Below, in pieces: positions 9,056 to 17,779 of a DNA stretch of 64,000 nt. Every line of letters starts with the position of its first letter. Position 1 is the first letter of the stretch. The stretch comes from Bacillus thuringiensis (GTDB lineage Bacteria; Bacillota; Bacilli; Bacillales; Bacillaceae_G), in assembly GCF_014932895.1 (NCBI RefSeq), contig NZ_JACYOF010000010.1, positions 62,001 to 126,000 of the forward strand, read 5' to 3'. The notes below the pieces were generated by a model that saw only the letters and a program-made list of their open reading frames with translations, did no database searches and was not told the DNA's origin. Both the position numbers and the translations under genes were made by a program.

Positions 9056-10486
9056 ATGAGTCAAGTGTCAGAAAAAGCAGTTTCATTTGAGCCAGAAGAA
9101 AAAAAGGAAAAAAGAGAATGGAAAATAAACGTATTTGCAATGTTACTTGTCCTCTTAGTCATTGCAACTGTGATTACACATATATTGCCAGCTGGAGAAT
9201 ATGCACATGTTGAAAAAAATGGGTATACAACAGTAGATCCAAATTCATTCAAATGGATTGCATCAGCGCCACTTGGATTCTTTGATATGATAAAAACGAT
9301 TCCTACAGGAATGGTAGAAGCGGCTAATATTATCTTTTTTATTCTTATTATCGGAGGATTTTTTGGTGTATTAAAGGAATCAGGTACGGTTGAAGCTCTT
9401 GTTTCAACGATGGCAAAAAAACTCGCGAACCGTGAAAAGTTAATGATTCCTCTTATCATGCTGTTCTTTGCACTTGGCGGATCATTAATGGGGATGGCTG
9501 AGGAAACTTTGGTTTATGTACCTCTGTTTATTCCACTGGCTCTTGCGATTGGATTTGATACGATAACGGGAACAGCGATGGTATTGGTAGGGGCGTCTGT
9601 CGGATTTACAACCGCAATTATGAATCCGTTTACAGTGGGGCTTGCGCAAGGGATAGCAGGTCTTCCTATGTATTCAGGGATGGGATTCCGCCTAGTTTTA
9701 TTCGTAGTCATATATGTAATTGCTGTTACATTTGTCTATCGTCATGCGATGAAAGTAAAGAGGGATCCGTCAAGCGGAATTTACGGAAAATTCGATACAA
9801 ACAAGTCGGACAGCCCATTAACATCGAAAGTAGAGTTAACAAGAAGGCATAAATGGATATTAACGGCATTTTTAATCAATTATATTATTCTTGTATTTGG
9901 TGTTATTAAGTACAAATGGTATATAACAGAAATTGCAGCCTTATTTATTATCTTAACTATAATAATTGCAATCATTGGCAAGATATCTATTGATGATACT
10001 GTAGAATCTTTTACACAGGGATCGGCATCTTTAATCAGTGGAGCTTTAATCATTGGTGTATCGCGCGCCATTTTGGTCGTATTGAATCAAGGACATATTA
10101 TAGACCCACTACTTCACCAAGTATCGGAAGGAATGGAACATATTTCTCCTTTTTTAAGTGTTGTTGGAATGTACAACTTCCAAGTGGCTATTCATTTCAT
10201 TTTAGCATCAGGTAGTGGCCATGCGATGTTGACAATGCCTATAATGGCACCGCTTGCAGATCTATTACACATTACACGCCAAACAGCAGTATTATCGTTT
10301 TCATTCGCGGATGGTATTGGAAATATTATTTTCCCGACAGGTGGTACGTTAATGGCTGGTTTGGCAATCGCAGGAATTTCCTGGACAAAGTGGGCAAGAT
10401 GGATTCTCCCGCTGATTCTCATTGAATACTCAATCGGTTTAATAGCGGTTATAATTGCTCATCTTATCGGTTATGGTCCATCTTAA
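9056..10486 (+). CDS. YfcC-type membrane carrier (C4-dicarboxylate/amino-acid family)
   Basis: A 476-residue integral membrane protein with about 12 hydrophobic segments. Diagnostic stretches are THILPAGEYAHVEKNGYTTV near the start, MAEETLVYVPLFIPLALAIG, and ASGSGHAMLTMPIMAPLAD in the second half; these are typical of the YfcC family (basic amino acid or dicarboxylate carriers). AAAGGGG precedes the ATG. It follows the hydrolase in the same direction with only a bcr1 repeat between. Together they look like an uptake-and-cleavage pair for a gamma-glutamyl or related amide, under the sigma-54 promoter. Substrate not determinable. Confidence 0.85.
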   Translation: MSQVSEKAVSFEPEEKKEKREWKINVFAMLLVLLVIATVITHILPAGEYAHVEKNGYTTVDPNSFKWIASAPLGFFDMIKTIPTGMVEAANIIFFILIIGGFFGVLKESGTVEALVSTMAKKLANREKLMIPLIMLFFALGGSLMGMAEETLVYVPLFIPLALAIGFDTITGTAMVLVGASVGFTTAIMNPFTVGLAQGIAGLPMYSGMGFRLVLFVVIYVIAVTFVYRHAMKVKRDPSSGIYGKFDTNKSDSPLTSKVELTRRHKWILTAFLINYIILVFGVIKYKWYITEIAALFIILTIIIAIIGKISIDDTVESFTQGSASLISGALIIGVSRAILVVLNQGHIIDPLLHQVSEGMEHISPFLSVVGMYNFQVAIHFILASGSGHAMLTMPIMAPLADLLHITRQTAVLSFSFADGIGNIIFPTGGTLMAGLAIAGISWTKWARWILPLILIEYSIGLIAVIIAHLIGYGPS

Positions 10487-10661
10487 TATAGGACGGATAG
10501 TTTTTATAGTGGGGGACACCTGCTAAGATAAAGGATGTATATAAATAGGAACATTTATTGCTAGTCAACAGTTCCTTAATCCGCCTTTCAGTTCAGAGTT
10601 TCTTTTCATTTTTCACTATAAAAGCGACAGTTAGCATATCAAAGGATTTGTACGTTTTAAT

Positions 10662-10705
10662 AAAAATCAGCCGATTTCCTAATGTGAGAAATCGGCTGAT
10701 TTTTT
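10662..10705 (-). terminator. Terminator of the P450 gene
   Basis: A stem of about 16 bp (AAAATCAGCCGATTTC and near-complement) flanked by A and T runs begins right at the P450 stop codon. It can also stop transcripts from the YfcC side. Confidence 0.85.
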
Positions 10706-11879
10706 ATTTTCTTAACATTTCGATCGGCAGTGATTTTACACCATATACAAATTCACTAATAATAGGTTCTAATTCACATGGTAACAACCTGAAATCTTTA
10801 AAACGTTCGAATAAGACTTCAAACGCAATTTTAGCTTCTAGCTTAGCAAGAGATGCTCCGAGACAAAAGTGAATACCAGTTCCAAATGTAAGGTTTTGAG
10901 TATGTTTTCGATGAATGTCAAATTTCTCTGGGTTAGTAAACACTTGTTCATCGCGATTCGCTGATCCGAACCAAACAATTACATTCTCCCCACTACGCAA
11001 AGTATGTCCACTAATCTCAGTATCTTGTTTCACGACTCGATTAGTTGCTTGAACTGGTGAGTAATATCTAAGTACTTCTTCGATAGCAGGAGGAATAAAA
11101 TCATAGTCTTCCATTAATTCATCAAGTGTTTCTGGATTTTCAAGGAAGCAACGGCAAGCGTTAGTAATTAAATTAGTCGTTGTTTCATTTCCAGCAGCTA
11201 ATAATAATACACAAAAGTTTAGTAACTCTTGCACAGATAAATGTTCTCCATCAATTTCTGCAGCTATTAAGGCGCTTATTAGGTCTTCACGTGGCTCTTT
11301 CCTGTGTTGTTCTATAATTTGGCCAAAATAATCCTCTAATTCTATTCGACCTTTTAATTTACGCTGTTGTAGATTTTGAATTGTTATTGGATTCATATCC
11401 TCTGGTCCTTCTACGAGAAGATCAGACCACTTTTTAAATTGTTCGCGATCCTCAGAAGGGATACCTAATAGTTCAGCAATTATAATGACTGGTAAAGGAT
11501 ACGCATAATCTTTTACAATATCTATGGAATGATGATCCTCAACTTGGTCAAGTAATTCATTAGCAATTTGTCTAATACGTGGTGCTAATTCTGATACCAC
11601 TTTTGGAAGAAATGCCCGATTAATGAGTCCCCTTAATTCAGTATGTCTCGGCTGATCCATACTTAGTATACTGACCCTCTTATTCTCAACTGAATTACGA
11701 GCGGACGAGAATGTATTATGATCACGTAAAATCTTTACAGCTTCATTGTAAGTAAATACTTCCCATGTATTTCGTGTTTCATTAAAATACAATGGACCAT
11801 TTTGACGCATTGTTCTGTACCTTGGAAACGGGTTAAGGCGTTCTTCGGGGGATAGCTTCTTAATTGGTTCATTTATCAT
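10704..11879 (-). CDS. Cytochrome P450
   Basis: A 391-residue soluble class-I type P450 monooxygenase. It has the I-helix oxygen-activating motif LLAAGNETTTN, the K-helix ExxR in EEVLRYYSP, and the haem-binding loop NLTFGTGIHFCLGASLAKLE with the axial Cys. The size and motifs are like Bacillus P450s of the CYP107/CYP109 type (such as B. subtilis YjiB), which hydroxylate fatty acids, terpenoids or steroids. No ferredoxin or reductase gene is adjacent, so it would use partners encoded elsewhere. The start has GGAGTG upstream. It stands alone with its own terminator. Confidence 0.93.
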   Translation of the reverse strand: MINEPIKKLSPEERLNPFPRYRTMRQNGPLYFNETRNTWEVFTYNEAVKILRDHNTFSSARNSVENKRVSILSMDQPRHTELRGLINRAFLPKVVSELAPRIRQIANELLDQVEDHHSIDIVKDYAYPLPVIIIAELLGIPSEDREQFKKWSDLLVEGPEDMNPITIQNLQQRKLKGRIELEDYFGQIIEQHRKEPREDLISALIAAEIDGEHLSVQELLNFCVLLLAAGNETTTNLITNACRCFLENPETLDELMEDYDFIPPAIEEVLRYYSPVQATNRVVKQDTEISGHTLRSGENVIVWFGSANRDEQVFTNPEKFDIHRKHTQNLTFGTGIHFCLGASLAKLEAKIAFEVLFERFKDFRLLPCELEPIISEFVYGVKSLPIEMLRK

Positions 11880-12069
11880 TTTAAATTACACTCCTTTACG
11901 CTCTTTCTTTTTTAAGCTGGTCTCATTTACTAAATACTATAATCAGTATGTAAGTTTTTAACATCTATCTGCGGGATGATTTTTAAGTATACGATATATC
12001 TATAGATAGAGAGCTGATGTACTAATTCATTGATAAAGTGAATATACCCACTATGCAGTTTTAATAACT

Positions 12070-12116
12070 GAAAATAGCTAGGGCACCGGTTACTTACCGA
12101 TGCCCTAGCTATTTTC
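12070..12116. terminator. Strong hairpin in an intergenic region
   Basis: A near-perfect inverted repeat of about 21 bp (GAAAATAGCTAGGGCA and complement, continued by CCGGT/ACCGA), followed by TTGGTTTTG. It lies in the 490-bp gap between the P450 and the next gene, with no gene to terminate on either side, and may mark a lost gene. Apart from this and the bcr1 copy nothing was seen in 11880-12367. Confidence 0.5.
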
Positions 12117-12134
12117 TTGGTTTTGCTTACACAA

Positions 12135-12293
12135 TTTATCCCGCTATTTGTGGGCAGTAAGACTCCCACCTCAAAATTCGGCGTATGCGAGGAAGTTAGG
12201 AGGGGAGATAACTGCCCATAAAAGCCCGATTGGTGCGGGCTAATAATCAGTGGGGGATGGACAAAACCCACACTGATTAAAGTTTCACTTTAT
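12135..12293 (+). repeat. bcr1-type repeat, full-length 159-bp form
   Basis: TTTAT ends, the CCCGC/GCGGG arms, the CTCCCACCTC/GTTAGGAGGGGAG arms, CCCGATTGGTGCGGGC, and the final AATCAGTGGGGG / CCACACTGATT hairpin are all present. A reading frame on the complementary strand (11930-12271) is only this repeat in translation. Confidence 0.88.
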
Positions 12294-12367
12294 GTGAAAG
12301 GGACTCCTTAAGACAATTTACAACCTGAAGGAATATTTCCACCAGAGTAATAGAATGAATAATCAGC

Positions 12368-12631
12368 TTAACCAAATGTTAAAATTTTCATCCTCATATA
12401 TTCAAATTCATTACGAAATGATTTTTCTTCCATCTCGATGTAGTTACTAAGTTCAATTAGAATTTCCAATCGGTAAGGACTATATGTTTCAGGAACTATT
12501 CTTGGCTCCCAATACCCAAGTCTAACCATACCTATTTTATCATTGATTTGAACTTTTACTATAATATGCTCATGATCATCCAATTCAGCATGTAAAACAA
12601 CAACATCTTCTCCCGTTGTATGGTTTAGCAT
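12368..12631 (-). CDS. Small acidic hypothetical protein
   Basis: An 87-residue protein that I do not recognise. It has a beta-rich first half (EDVVVLHAELDDHEHIIVKV) and a second half with YRLEILIELSNYIEMEEK. The start (complement of 12629-12631) has AGAAGGG nine bases upstream; a frame extension to 12652 lacks such a site. It has no signal peptide or membrane segment. It stands alone on this strand. Confidence 0.55.
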   Translation of the reverse strand: MLNHTTGEDVVVLHAELDDHEHIIVKVQINDKIGMVRLGYWEPRIVPETYSPYRLEILIELSNYIEMEEKSFRNEFEYMRMKILTFG

Positions 12632-13027
12632 AATAAATATATCCCTTCTCATTTTTGGAGTGGCTAATGTTTAACAAAACATACCCTAAAATAATCAAAT
12701 ATTTTTATGAAAATTCCTTCTGTATCTAAAACTGTAGAATCAATCTTTTTTTCATGTGTTTTTTGAGTCTTCCGTAAAATGTAAGTTCATACATTATTTA
12801 TTCCAATTCGAAGAACCTTTCGTTTTTCTGGAAAGGATACGCTGTGCTTTCCAATAGTTAGCGGTTGATTAATTATATTTCATTTCATTTATTTACACAC
12901 CTCTTATATTAAGCACCAAATCATATAAGCGCATGATACAAATGATGAGATTATAAAACGATATTTGATTTTCATAATTGTAACTCCTTTCTAATTAGAT
13001 GTTATATATCGATAGGTAAGATGGATC

Positions 13028-13180
13028 TCATTTCACAATTTTTTTGCGAATGGCCATGACAGCTGCTTGTGTACGATCTGCTACATCTAATTTTTGAAGA
13101 ATATTGTGGACATGGGTCTTTACCGTTCCTTCAGAAACACAAAGGATTTTAGCAATTTCATGGTTTTGTTTCCCATAAGC
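13028..13180 (-). pseudogene. Fragment of a NarL/LuxR response regulator
   Basis: On the complementary strand the reading frame ending at TGA (13028-13030) gives NHEIAKILCVSEGTVKTHVH then NILQKLDVADRTQAAVMAIR. This is a complete LuxR-type DNA-binding helix-turn-helix at the C-terminal end of a response regulator. The frame breaks just upstream at about 13180, where AGCTACGTA is repeated (13178-13186 and 13201-13209), and no receiver domain is present. It is therefore a 3' remnant. The 12632-13027 stretch upstream of it contains no other gene I can support. Confidence 0.8.
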
Positions 13181-13288
13181 TACGTAATTTTGTCACGTGG
13201 AGCTACGTATTTAGTTAATATTTCTTACTATATCCATTTACAACGTAAATCACTATTTGGAGGGAGCTAAACTCCTTCTCCTTTTTCT

Positions 13289-13849
13289 TTAGTTCATTTG
13301 TAGGTTCAGTCTATTTTTTCGAATTCTAATTGTAATTCCAATGGTACGAACAACGATCATTGCAATTGTAAATAATACGAAAGCAGGGGCTATAACATTA
13401 GGATCTAAATGATTTGATACCATGAAATCTATAAATTGTTGTGGATACCAGTCTTGTGCGTAATAAGCTAATACTACACGCCATCCTAATCCAATAATCC
13501 ATAGAAATAAATAAGGAATACCAGCAATTACGTAAGCTTTATTGTCAGAATCACATTCTACTTTTACTGTAAATAGCATTAACCCTCCGAGAATCATACC
13601 AACTACTGTCATAGTTATGAGTGCAACCATATTAGAACTAGAAGTTGGGATTTTCTCTATGAATAAAAAAGCAGAAATAGCACAAAGAATAAACGGTAAT
13701 ACAGCATTGCGAGTTGTGAACTCCTTCCCATTTGTGTTAATAAAACCATTACTAAAAAGACACCAATCATTATCCAAGTTTGAGTATTCAAACTGAACAT
13801 CTCCAAATATAAATTCATTTTTTATTTGCTTACTGGAGGATTCTATCAC
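13289..13849 (-). CDS. Hypothetical membrane protein
   Basis: A 186-residue protein with four hydrophobic segments (AVLPFILCAISAFLFIEKI; MVALITMTVVGMILGGLMLF; IAGIPYLFLWIIGLGWRVVL; IAPAFVLFTIAMIVVRTIGI) and a basic tail. I do not recognise the family. The only start is a GTG (complement of 13847-13849) with a weak ribosome site, so the N-terminus may be truncated like the LuxR fragment downstream. The two may be remnants of one locus. Confidence is in the reading frame, not the function. Confidence 0.5.
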   Translation of the reverse strand: MIESSSKQIKNEFIFGDVQFEYSNLDNDWCLFSNGFINTNGKEFTTRNAVLPFILCAISAFLFIEKIPTSSSNMVALITMTVVGMILGGLMLFTVKVECDSDNKAYVIAGIPYLFLWIIGLGWRVVLAYYAQDWYPQQFIDFMVSNHLDPNVIAPAFVLFTIAMIVVRTIGITIRIRKNRLNLQMN

Positions 13850-13957
13850 CTTAATTATTTTAGAACATCTATCTTAAAGATGATTTTTTGAGGGGATCTC
13901 TATCTATAGATAGGGAGATTTTCTTTATCGAGCAATTTATCAGTGGAGACTTGAAGG

Positions 13958-13986
13958 AACACAGAGGTGGCAAATCTCTGTGTTTT
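13958..13986 (+). terminator. Intrinsic terminator-like hairpin
   Basis: AACACAGAG and CTCTGTGTT form a 9-bp perfect stem followed by TTTTACT. It lies in the 13850-14256 gap, which holds no gene I can support. A second palindrome (ATCTCTATCTATAGATAGGGAGAT, one bulge) is at about 13896-13919. Confidence 0.55.
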
Positions 13987-14256
13987 TACTTTGTGGTCTA
14001 TGGCAGCAACCCTGTCACTATCTCTATGGAGGGAGCTTAATGAATGGATTTTGCTACTACGGATTCCGGGTTTAAGAATATCTAATTTTTGGATCCGATC
14101 TATTGAACATCAATATCTCATACCTTAAAAGATTTGTGTTAACAAAAATCACATCTAGAGTTCCCTTTTTTATAGGAAGCTCGAGCATTCAACCCACTGA
14201 TAAAAGGAAACTCAAAGGGCATACTAAGAATATATTTAAAATGGGAGGATATAAAT

Positions 14257-15927
14257 TTGAGTACAATAGAAAATGCATTATCTATCTTCGCCTTAGGCGG
14301 CTTGAATGAAATCGGGAAAAATATGTATGCAATCGAATATTTAAACGATATCGTGATTATCGACTGTGGCAATAAGTTTCCAGATGAAAGTTTTTTAGGA
14401 ATTGATTTGATTATCCCTGATATAGCTTACTTAGTGGAAAATAAAGATAAAGTCAGGGCTTTAATTGTCACACATGGGCATGAAGATCATATCGGGGGGA
14501 TCCCGTTTTTCTTAAAAAAATTGAATGTACCTGTTTATGCCACACGCTTCACACTAGGATTAATTGAAATCAAATTAAAAGAACATAAACTTCTAAGAGA
14601 AAGTGAACTTATTGAAATCAACTCAAACTCAAACTTGACATTCGGAGAAATGGGTGTCAACTTTTTCAAAGTGACTCATAGTATTCCTGATTGCTTGGGA
14701 ATAGTCTTTCACACACCAGAGGGGAATATTGTACATACGGGCGACTTCAAGTTCGATTTAACCCCCGCGAATAATGAGAATTCGGATATTCATAAAATGG
14801 CTGCAATCGGCAAAGAAGGGGTCTTGCTTCTATTGTCTGAGAGTACCAATGCAGAACGTCCTGGCTTGACTCCATCGGAACAAATGGTAGGTGAACATGT
14901 GGAAGCAACCTTCATGAAAGCCGAACGCAAAGTGATTCTTTCTACCTTTGCTTCAAATATTAGTCGCGTTCAGCAAGTCGTGAATGCAGCGCAAAAAACA
15001 AATCGAAAGATTGCATTGCTTGGACGAAGTATGGTTAATGTTATAGCGGTTGCTATGGAACGTGGGTATTTAACAGTTCCAGATGGAATGTTAATTGACC
15101 CACATGAAATCAATGAAATGGCTCCTGAAAGGGTGGCTATTTTATGCACGGGAAGTCAAGGAGAACCAATGGCTGCTCTTGCTCGCCTGTCCACTGGAAA
15201 CTATCGCGGTGTCGATATTTTACCTGGAGATACGGTTATCTTTGCAGCAGGTCCGATACCCGGGAATGAACGAAATATCACGACTATCGTAGACAACTTA
15301 TTTGCACTTGGAGCCAAAGTGATTTATGGATCAGGAAGTACATCCGGAATGCATGTTTCTGGCCATGGTTATCAAGAAGATTTAAAACTAATGCTTACAT
15401 TAATGAAACCAAAATATTTTATTCCCATTCACGGTGAATTTAGAATGTTACACCATCACCGTTTGTTAGCTGAATCAGTTGGAGTAGAGCAAGGAAACAC
15501 GTTTATCATCGATAATGGCGATGTCGTCGATATTGAACATACCATTGCTCGTCAGACCCGGAAAATACCGGTTGGGAATACCTACGTAGACGGGGGGGAT
15601 GTCGATAATATTGGGGAAATTGTGTTACGAGACCGCAAACAACTTTCAGAGGATGGGATGCTCATGATTGTTTTAACTATGAGCAAAGCGGAAGGAAAAC
15701 TGATTTCTGACCCCGATACCATTTCTCGTGGATTTGTGGATAGAGATTTCTCACAACTCCGAAGAGACGTTAATCGACTTACTATAAAAACTGTTAACGA
15801 GCTACAAGAAGCAAATAGAAACCAATGGAATGTAATGAAAAAACAAATAAAAAAATCAATACGACAATATGTATATACACATACTAAGAAAAAGCCAATG
15901 ATTGTTCCTATACTTATTGAAATTTAA
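14257..15927 (+). CDS. Ribonuclease J family protein
   Basis: A 556-residue metallo-beta-lactamase/beta-CASP ribonuclease. The metal-binding motif THGHEDHIGGIPFF is intact, as are HTGDFKFD and the beta-CASP motifs LLSESTNAERPG, ILSTFASNISRVQ and IPIHGEFRMLHHH. The length equals that of RNase J1/J2, which process and degrade mRNA with 5'-exonuclease and endonuclease activity. The start is TTG 14257 with GGGAGG 8 bases upstream. It stands alone between decayed genes. B. cereus group genomes normally carry rnjA and rnjB elsewhere, so this may be a third paralogue, though I cannot exclude that it is one of those two. Confidence 0.92.
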   Translation: MSTIENALSIFALGGLNEIGKNMYAIEYLNDIVIIDCGNKFPDESFLGIDLIIPDIAYLVENKDKVRALIVTHGHEDHIGGIPFFLKKLNVPVYATRFTLGLIEIKLKEHKLLRESELIEINSNSNLTFGEMGVNFFKVTHSIPDCLGIVFHTPEGNIVHTGDFKFDLTPANNENSDIHKMAAIGKEGVLLLLSESTNAERPGLTPSEQMVGEHVEATFMKAERKVILSTFASNISRVQQVVNAAQKTNRKIALLGRSMVNVIAVAMERGYLTVPDGMLIDPHEINEMAPERVAILCTGSQGEPMAALARLSTGNYRGVDILPGDTVIFAAGPIPGNERNITTIVDNLFALGAKVIYGSGSTSGMHVSGHGYQEDLKLMLTLMKPKYFIPIHGEFRMLHHHRLLAESVGVEQGNTFIIDNGDVVDIEHTIARQTRKIPVGNTYVDGGDVDNIGEIVLRDRKQLSEDGMLMIVLTMSKAEGKLISDPDTISRGFVDRDFSQLRRDVNRLTIKTVNELQEANRNQWNVMKKQIKKSIRQYVYTHTKKKPMIVPILIEI

Positions 15928-15967
15928 TAGGGGAAGTTTAAAAAAATGAATTAATTGATCTTCAATA

Positions 15968-16005
15968 ATTGGGCGCTATTCTTTTATAGAGAAAGCGTCT
16001 TTTTC
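15968..16005 (+). terminator. Probable terminator of the RNase J gene
   Basis: GGCGCTATTCT and AGAGAAAGCGTC form an imperfect stem followed by TTTTTC, about 40 bases after the RNase J stop. Confidence 0.5.
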
Positions 16006-16265
16006 ATGTATTTCAAGTGTTCTCATGGTTAAGTAATTTTTTTGTTTTCTACGATTGTTGAATAACTAGTGTAAAAGAGACTCTCCTTAAACATAATAGA
16101 ATCTGGATTAATTGATTTACAGAATGGGAGCGTGAAGAATAATGTGATTATCTGAGGCCTGGGAACAGTATTAATTAGATAAAAAATTGAAGGATATTCA
16201 CCTTTGACTTAAAAAACATATTGTTTTCAATATAATCTCTTATTACGTTATTTCGGGACATTAAC

Positions 16266-16439
16266 ATGAGTGAATTTACTACAGAAAAACTAAAAGGATA
16301 CTTAATTGAAGCAGGAGAACACTTAAAGCCATCTAGGTTAGGACACCGAGTTCGTTGCATCAAATCGTTGACTGAACGTTCTAGTTATTCCATTAAAGGG
16401 CGCTTTCCTGTAATAGGGAAAGTGCTTTTTCCATTTTAG
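16266..16439 (+). other. Short unassigned reading frame, possibly a gene remnant
   Basis: A 57-codon frame starts with MSEFTTEKLKGYLIEAGEHL but has no ribosome site. It runs through a clear terminator hairpin (GGCGCTTTCC / GGGAAAGTGC then TTTTT, 16396-16431), which suggests that only the first 40 codons were ever coding. I do not recognise it. The rest of 15928-16515 holds nothing else I can support. Confidence 0.25.
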
Positions 16440-16515
16440 GGCCATTTTGTTGAAAAAGGATATCTCCAATTTTTAAAGAATACAGGGTTATAAATAAGCA
16501 AAAGTGGTGAGATAA

Positions 16516-17322
16516 ATGGGAAAAGAATTTAATTTCTTTTTGGACAATAAAACGGAAAAATGTATAATTAACAGGCTTCAGAGCGCGGGTTGTGTTTTCG
16601 CAGAGGATGAGACTCGGTTACTTATTTCAGAGGCACGAACTCCAGAGGACCTCAAGAAAATGGTGGAAATGCGAGCTGATGGTTTACCACTTGAATATGT
16701 TGTTGGATACGCAGAATTCTGCGGGTTGCGGATAGAAGTGGATCGAGGCGTTTTCGTGCCTCGTCAACGTACCGAGTTTCTTGTTCGTCAGGCAGAAGCT
16801 CTGTCATGTTTTGGTGATATCGTCGTTGATCTATGTTGCGGGTCTGGGGCTGTGGGTGTAGCACTGGCGGCAGCTTTAGGACGAGTTGAATTGTATTCTG
16901 TTGACATTGACCCTGTCGCAGTACGATGTGCAAGCCGTAACGTAACAGATTTCGGTGGTCACGTTTTTGAAGGGGACTTGTATAAAGCTCTGCCTCATTC
17001 ACTTAAAGGCCATGTGAACACCCTAGTTGCGAATGTACCTTATGTTCCTACCGAAGCAATAAAGCTGCTCCCACAGGAGGCTCGTCTACATGAACCGAAG
17101 GTGGCGCTTGACGGAGGAGTGGATGGACTTGACATTCAGCGAAAAGTAGCAAAAGAAGCATTTCTCTGGCTAGCACCGGGAGGACATCTTTTAATAGAGA
17201 CGAGCGAAATGCAGGCAACTCAGACCTTTGAAATCTTTGCTGGTGCTGGGCTTACCACGAAAGTGGCTAGAGACGAGGAACTAGACGCTACTGTCGTTAT
17301 AGGATCGAAGTCTGGTTTTTAG
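16516..17322 (+). CDS. PrmC/HemK-related protein N5-glutamine methyltransferase
   Basis: A 268-residue SAM-dependent methyltransferase. The N-terminal helical domain has ADGLPLEYVVGYAEFCGLRI. The SAM-binding motif I is VVDLCCGSGAVGVALAAALG, followed by LYSVDIDPVAVRCASRNV. The catalytic motif, normally NPPY in PrmC, reads NVPYVPTEA here. That form is closer to the PrmC-related group common in Actinobacteria than to canonical PrmC, which modifies release factors. It stands alone with a weak GTGG ribosome site. Its base composition is richer in GC than its surroundings, which fits transfer. The substrate protein is unknown. Confidence 0.78.
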   Translation: MGKEFNFFLDNKTEKCIINRLQSAGCVFAEDETRLLISEARTPEDLKKMVEMRADGLPLEYVVGYAEFCGLRIEVDRGVFVPRQRTEFLVRQAEALSCFGDIVVDLCCGSGAVGVALAAALGRVELYSVDIDPVAVRCASRNVTDFGGHVFEGDLYKALPHSLKGHVNTLVANVPYVPTEAIKLLPQEARLHEPKVALDGGVDGLDIQRKVAKEAFLWLAPGGHLLIETSEMQATQTFEIFAGAGLTTKVARDEELDATVVIGSKSGF

Positions 17323-17335
17323 CATAAATCTGAAC

Positions 17336-17541
17336 ATGACATTCATTTACGTATCTGGTAGTGGAACAGATAGTACAGAAGAAGGGCGTACGATGTGATG
17401 AAACCTTTTGATCCTCTATTGAAGAAAACCGGAAGCGTAATTACTTTAGAACAATTAGGAAGAGCGATGATACGAGTTGGGAAAGATGGATATTTCCATT
17501 CAATCATTGAAAGTTCGGGTTTGAAGAAGATCGGTATGTAA
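17336..17541 (+). pseudogene. Remnant of a NAD(P)-binding epimerase/oxidoreductase
   Basis: Two out-of-frame pieces are joined. 17336-17398 reads MTFIYVSGSGTDSTEEGRTM, the conserved middle motif of short NmrA/epimerase-type proteins. 17398-17541 reads MKPFDPLLKKTGSVITLEQL then GRAMIRVGKDGYFHSIIESS, which resembles their C-terminal end. The roughly 50 residues expected between them are gone and the frame changes, so the gene is dead. Confidence 0.65.
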
Positions 17542-17570
17542 GTTTCAAAAGTGAATAGAAGTAACGAAAA

Positions 17571-17614
17571 AGAACCTAAATTCTCTATTGTATATGGAGA
17601 AGTTGGGTTCTTTC
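17571..17614 (+). terminator. Intrinsic terminator
   Basis: AAGAACCTAAATTCTC and GAGAAGTTGGGTTCTT form a 16-bp stem with two mismatches, followed by TCG and T's. It belongs to the epimerase remnant. Confidence 0.6.
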
Positions 17615-17779
17615 GTTTTGAAATAATTATGAGAAATTTCTTATATATTTCTCATATATTCATCATGTTTCTTTCATTCTCTTCTCACGTCTAAGTCGTA
17701 CACTCATATGTATCAAAGATAAAGGGAGGTCATACATTTTTTACTTATCTCAAAACGAATGATAGATGGTGGTGAACAG

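Noticed and set aside
11930-12271. 113-codon frame on the minus strand
   Set aside because: Most of it is the bcr1 repeat read in translation, with no ribosome site and no family resemblance.
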